Below are positions 27,763 through 30,011 of a DNA stretch of 30,011 bases, in pieces. How positions within the stretch are numbered: the first letter of the stretch is position 1; each line of letters begins with the position of its first letter. The position numbers and the translations under genes were made by a program. The stretch comes from DATDRQ01 sp035291645 (lineage in GTDB: Bacteria; Chloroflexota; Anaerolineae; Anaerolineales; UBA4823). The stretch is taken from positions 1 to 30,011 of the forward strand of contig DATDRQ010000327.1 in NCBI GenBank assembly GCA_035291645.1, in the 5' to 3' direction. The notes beneath the pieces are model-generated. The model did no database searches. It was not told the DNA's origin and saw only the letters and a list, made by a program, of their open reading frames with translations.

Positions 27763-29832
27763 ATGGCTCGTCAGTATCCGATCGAACAGTACCGAAATAT
27801 TGGGATCATTGCCCACATCGACGCGGGCAAGACTACCACGACCGAGCGTATCCTCTTCTATACGGGGAAAACGCACCGGATCGGTTCTGTTGACGAGGGT
27901 ACTACCGTGACCGATTGGATGGAGCAGGAGCGCGAGCGCGGCATCACCATCGTCTCGGCGGCTGTCTCTGCGGAGTGGCGTGGCTACCAGATCAACATTA
28001 TCGATACGCCCGGGCACATCGACTTCACCGCCGAAGTCCAGCGCTCCTTACGGGTGCTGGATGGCGGGATCGTGATCTTCGATGCCGTCCAGGGCGTCGA
28101 ACCGCAGAGCGAGACCGTCTGGCGACAGGCCGATCGTTATAACGTCCCACGCATCTGTTTTGTGAACAAGATGGACCGTGTGGGAGCCTCCGCAGAGCGG
28201 ACGGTCGACATGATCCGAGAACGGTTGGGCGCCAACCCGGTGCTCGTCCAGATGCCGATCGGCAGCGAGTCCAATTTCAAAGGGGTGATCGACCTGATCG
28301 CCCAGAAGGCGATCGTGTGGGGGGACGACCTGGGCCGGGAACCACTCGAGGTGGAAATCCCGGAAGAACTTCGTCTGACGGCAGCGGAGTTGCGCGAGCG
28401 GATGGTCGAGCAGATCGCGGAGACCGACGACGGCCTGACCCTCATGTATTTAGAAGGCGAGGACATCCCCTCAGCGGATCTGCGAGTGGCCTTACGAAAA
28501 GCCATTATCGCCGGTGAGGCGACTGCCATATTCTTCGGGAGCTCTCTGCGCAATAAAGGCGTCCAGCCCTTGTTGGATGGCGTGGTGGATTACCTGCCAT
28601 CCCCGGTTGACATCCCACCGGTGCATGGCTATAACCCCGCAACCGAAGATGAAGTGGAATACAGACCGAGCGACGACGAACCGCTCAGCGCTTTGGTATT
28701 CAAGATCGTCACCGACCCGTACGTCGGGCGGCTAGCCTACCTGCGTGCCTACTCTGGGAAGATCACCCAGGGGACCATGGTGTACAACTCGACCAAGGGG
28801 AAGCGCGAGCGCATCGGGCGGCTGCTTCGCATGTATGCCGACCGGCGCGAAGACGTCACAGAAGTGATGGCTGGGGATATCGGTGCTACCTTGGGTCTGA
28901 AGGACTCTTTCACCGGCGACACTCTGTGCGAGGCCAATCACCCCATCTTGCTCGAGGCAATTTCTTTCCCAGAACCGGTGATCTCCGTGGCGATTGAGCC
29001 GAAGACCACCGCAGACCAGGACAAAATGGGAGAAGCCCTACGCAAGCTCTCCGAAGAAGATCCCACTTTCCACGTACGCACTGACCAGGATACCGGCCAG
29101 ACTCTGATCGCCGGCATGGGTGAGTTGCACCTGGAAGTCCTGGTCGACCGCATGCTTAGGGAGTTTCGCGTCCAGGCGCGGGTCGGAAAACCCCAGGTAG
29201 CCTACCGCGAATCGATCACCCGTCCAGTCGAGCGGGCTGAGTACCGTTACGTCAAGCAGACCGGCGGGCGCGGCCAGTACGGGCACGTCGTCTTAGAGCT
29301 AGAGCCGGCTGAGCTGGGTGAAGGCGTCACTTTTAAGGATAATGTCTTCGGCGGCGCGATACCGAAGGAATACATCAGCGCCATCGAGAAGGGTATTCGC
29401 GAAGCCGCCGAAGCCGGCGTCCTGGCGGGTTTCCCCGTGGTAGACATTCGTGTCCGGCTCTATGATGGCTCTTACCACGAAGTTGACTCGAACGAGATGG
29501 CTTTCAAGATGGCTGCCTCGCTGGCCTTCAAAGAAGGCATCCAGAAAGGCAAGCCGGTCTTGCTGGAACCCGTCATGAGGGTCGAGGTCGTCGTTTCCGA
29601 GGATTTCCTGGGAGATATTATTGGCCAGCTGAACTCCCGCCGGGGGATTATCTTGGGCACCGAGATGCGCCCGGGAACCACCCAGGCCGTGCGGGCGATG
29701 GTCCCACTGGCTGAGATGTTCGGTTATGCGACGGATTTACGCTCAGCGACCCAGGGCCGCGGCGCATTCACCATGGAATTTGATCATTACGCTCAGGTAT
29801 CGGAGAGCGTAGCGAAATTAATCATGTCTTAG
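27763..29832 (+). CDS. fusA: Translation elongation factor G
   Basis: A 689-residue translocation GTPase. The P-loop is AHIDAGKTTTTER (near residue 17), the switch I region ends ERGITIVSA, G3 is DTPGHIDF, and G4 is NKMDR. Domains II-V follow to the end, with GELHLEV in domain III, the domain IV segment GGRGQYGHV, and RRGIILG in domain V. Length is typical of a canonical EF-G. The Shine-Dalgarno is weak (ACAGG), so it may depend on coupling with rpsG 30 nt upstream. It is followed by tuf 53 nt later, the standard str order. Confidence 0.98.
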   Translation: MARQYPIEQYRNIGIIAHIDAGKTTTTERILFYTGKTHRIGSVDEGTTVTDWMEQERERGITIVSAAVSAEWRGYQINIIDTPGHIDFTAEVQRSLRVLDGGIVIFDAVQGVEPQSETVWRQADRYNVPRICFVNKMDRVGASAERTVDMIRERLGANPVLVQMPIGSESNFKGVIDLIAQKAIVWGDDLGREPLEVEIPEELRLTAAELRERMVEQIAETDDGLTLMYLEGEDIPSADLRVALRKAIIAGEATAIFFGSSLRNKGVQPLLDGVVDYLPSPVDIPPVHGYNPATEDEVEYRPSDDEPLSALVFKIVTDPYVGRLAYLRAYSGKITQGTMVYNSTKGKRERIGRLLRMYADRREDVTEVMAGDIGATLGLKDSFTGDTLCEANHPILLEAISFPEPVISVAIEPKTTADQDKMGEALRKLSEEDPTFHVRTDQDTGQTLIAGMGELHLEVLVDRMLREFRVQARVGKPQVAYRESITRPVERAEYRYVKQTGGRGQYGHVVLELEPAELGEGVTFKDNVFGGAIPKEYISAIEKGIREAAEAGVLAGFPVVDIRVRLYDGSYHEVDSNEMAFKMAASLAFKEGIQKGKPVLLEPVMRVEVVVSEDFLGDIIGQLNSRRGIILGTEMRPGTTQAVRAMVPLAEMFGYATDLRSATQGRGAFTMEFDHYAQVSESVAKLIMS

Positions 29833-29885
29833 GCTGAGCACAGCCTGGACATCCGTAACGAATTCATTGCAGGAGAAGCGCATTC

Positions 29886-30011
29886 ATGGGCAAGCAGAAG
29901 TTTGAGCGGACCAAGCCGCACATGAACGTGGGGACGATGGGGCACATCGACCACGGCAAGACCACGCTGACGGCGGCCATCACCAAGTACTGCTCGTTCT
30001 CGAACAAGGGT
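29886..30011 (+). CDS. tuf: Translation elongation factor Tu (3' end cut by window)
   Basis: The first 42 codons of EF-Tu, which delivers aminoacyl-tRNA to the ribosome. It starts MGKQKFERTKPHMNVGTMGH, and the P-loop is GHIDHGKTT. AGGAGA (29871-29876) lies 9 nt before the ATG. It follows fusA by 53 nt as in the standard str cluster. Two details stand out. Forty of 42 codons end in G or C, clearly more than the neighbouring genes. The residues after the P-loop helix (TKYCSFSNKG) differ from the usual sequence. The rest of the gene lies outside the window. Confidence 0.93.
   Translation, partial: MGKQKFERTKPHMNVGTMGHIDHGKTTLTAAITKYCSFSNKG

Overview
This 30 kb window looks like chromosomal DNA of a Chloroflexota bacterium, most likely from the Anaerolineae. 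That assignment is an inference. It rests on two DUF2298 / 'Chlor_Arch_YYY' membrane proteins (a family centred on Chloroflexi and archaea), GC-rich coding, frequent TTG and GTG starts, long RNA polymerase subunits with lineage-type insertions, and an ECF sigma / anti-sigma / bactofilin-like trio.

Region 1 (1-12929, all +) is a dense directional run of genes. It holds two DUF2298 proteins (the first cut by the window edge), a GT-C-like membrane protein probably related to TIGR03663, cytidylate kinase, three tandem PlsC-type acyltransferases and a large multidomain membrane histidine kinase. Genes overlap or sit within about 60 bp, so most are probably co-transcribed. The likely themes are envelope glycan or lipid biosynthesis (YYY/GT-C, PlsC x3), pyrimidine nucleotide supply and signalling.

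Region 2 (12930-17641) is a 314-bp leader followed by rpoC. The leader has a clear sigma-70-type promoter, then a terminator-like hairpin close downstream, then a GTG-started rpoC with a strong Shine-Dalgarno. A very strong bidirectional terminator separates rpoC from a convergent GNAT acetyltransferase.

Region 3 (17642-22343) is a short accessory block between the two large RNA polymerase subunit genes. It carries a GNAT acetyltransferase (-), an ECF sigma factor, a zinc-finger anti-sigma factor and a secreted/membrane bactofilin-like protein (+), then a lysoplasmalogenase-family protein and the Era GTPase (-).

Region 4 (22344-30011, +) starts with a consensus promoter and a structured leader, followed by rpoB, rpsL, rpsG, fusA and the start of tuf, which is cut by the window end. 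This is the usual rpoB-to-str arrangement except that rpoC is missing from between rpoB and rpsL and lies 5 kb upstream of rpoB.

I saw no CRISPR array, insertion sequence, prophage, tRNA or rRNA. The most interesting signals are the rpoC/rpoB split with an ECF module between them, large insertions in both beta-prime and beta, an Arg-to-Thr change in the rifampicin pocket of beta, structured RNA leaders before rpoC, rpoB, rpsL and rpsG, a PlsC paralogue with HX4E instead of HX4D, and a tuf start whose composition differs from its neighbours.
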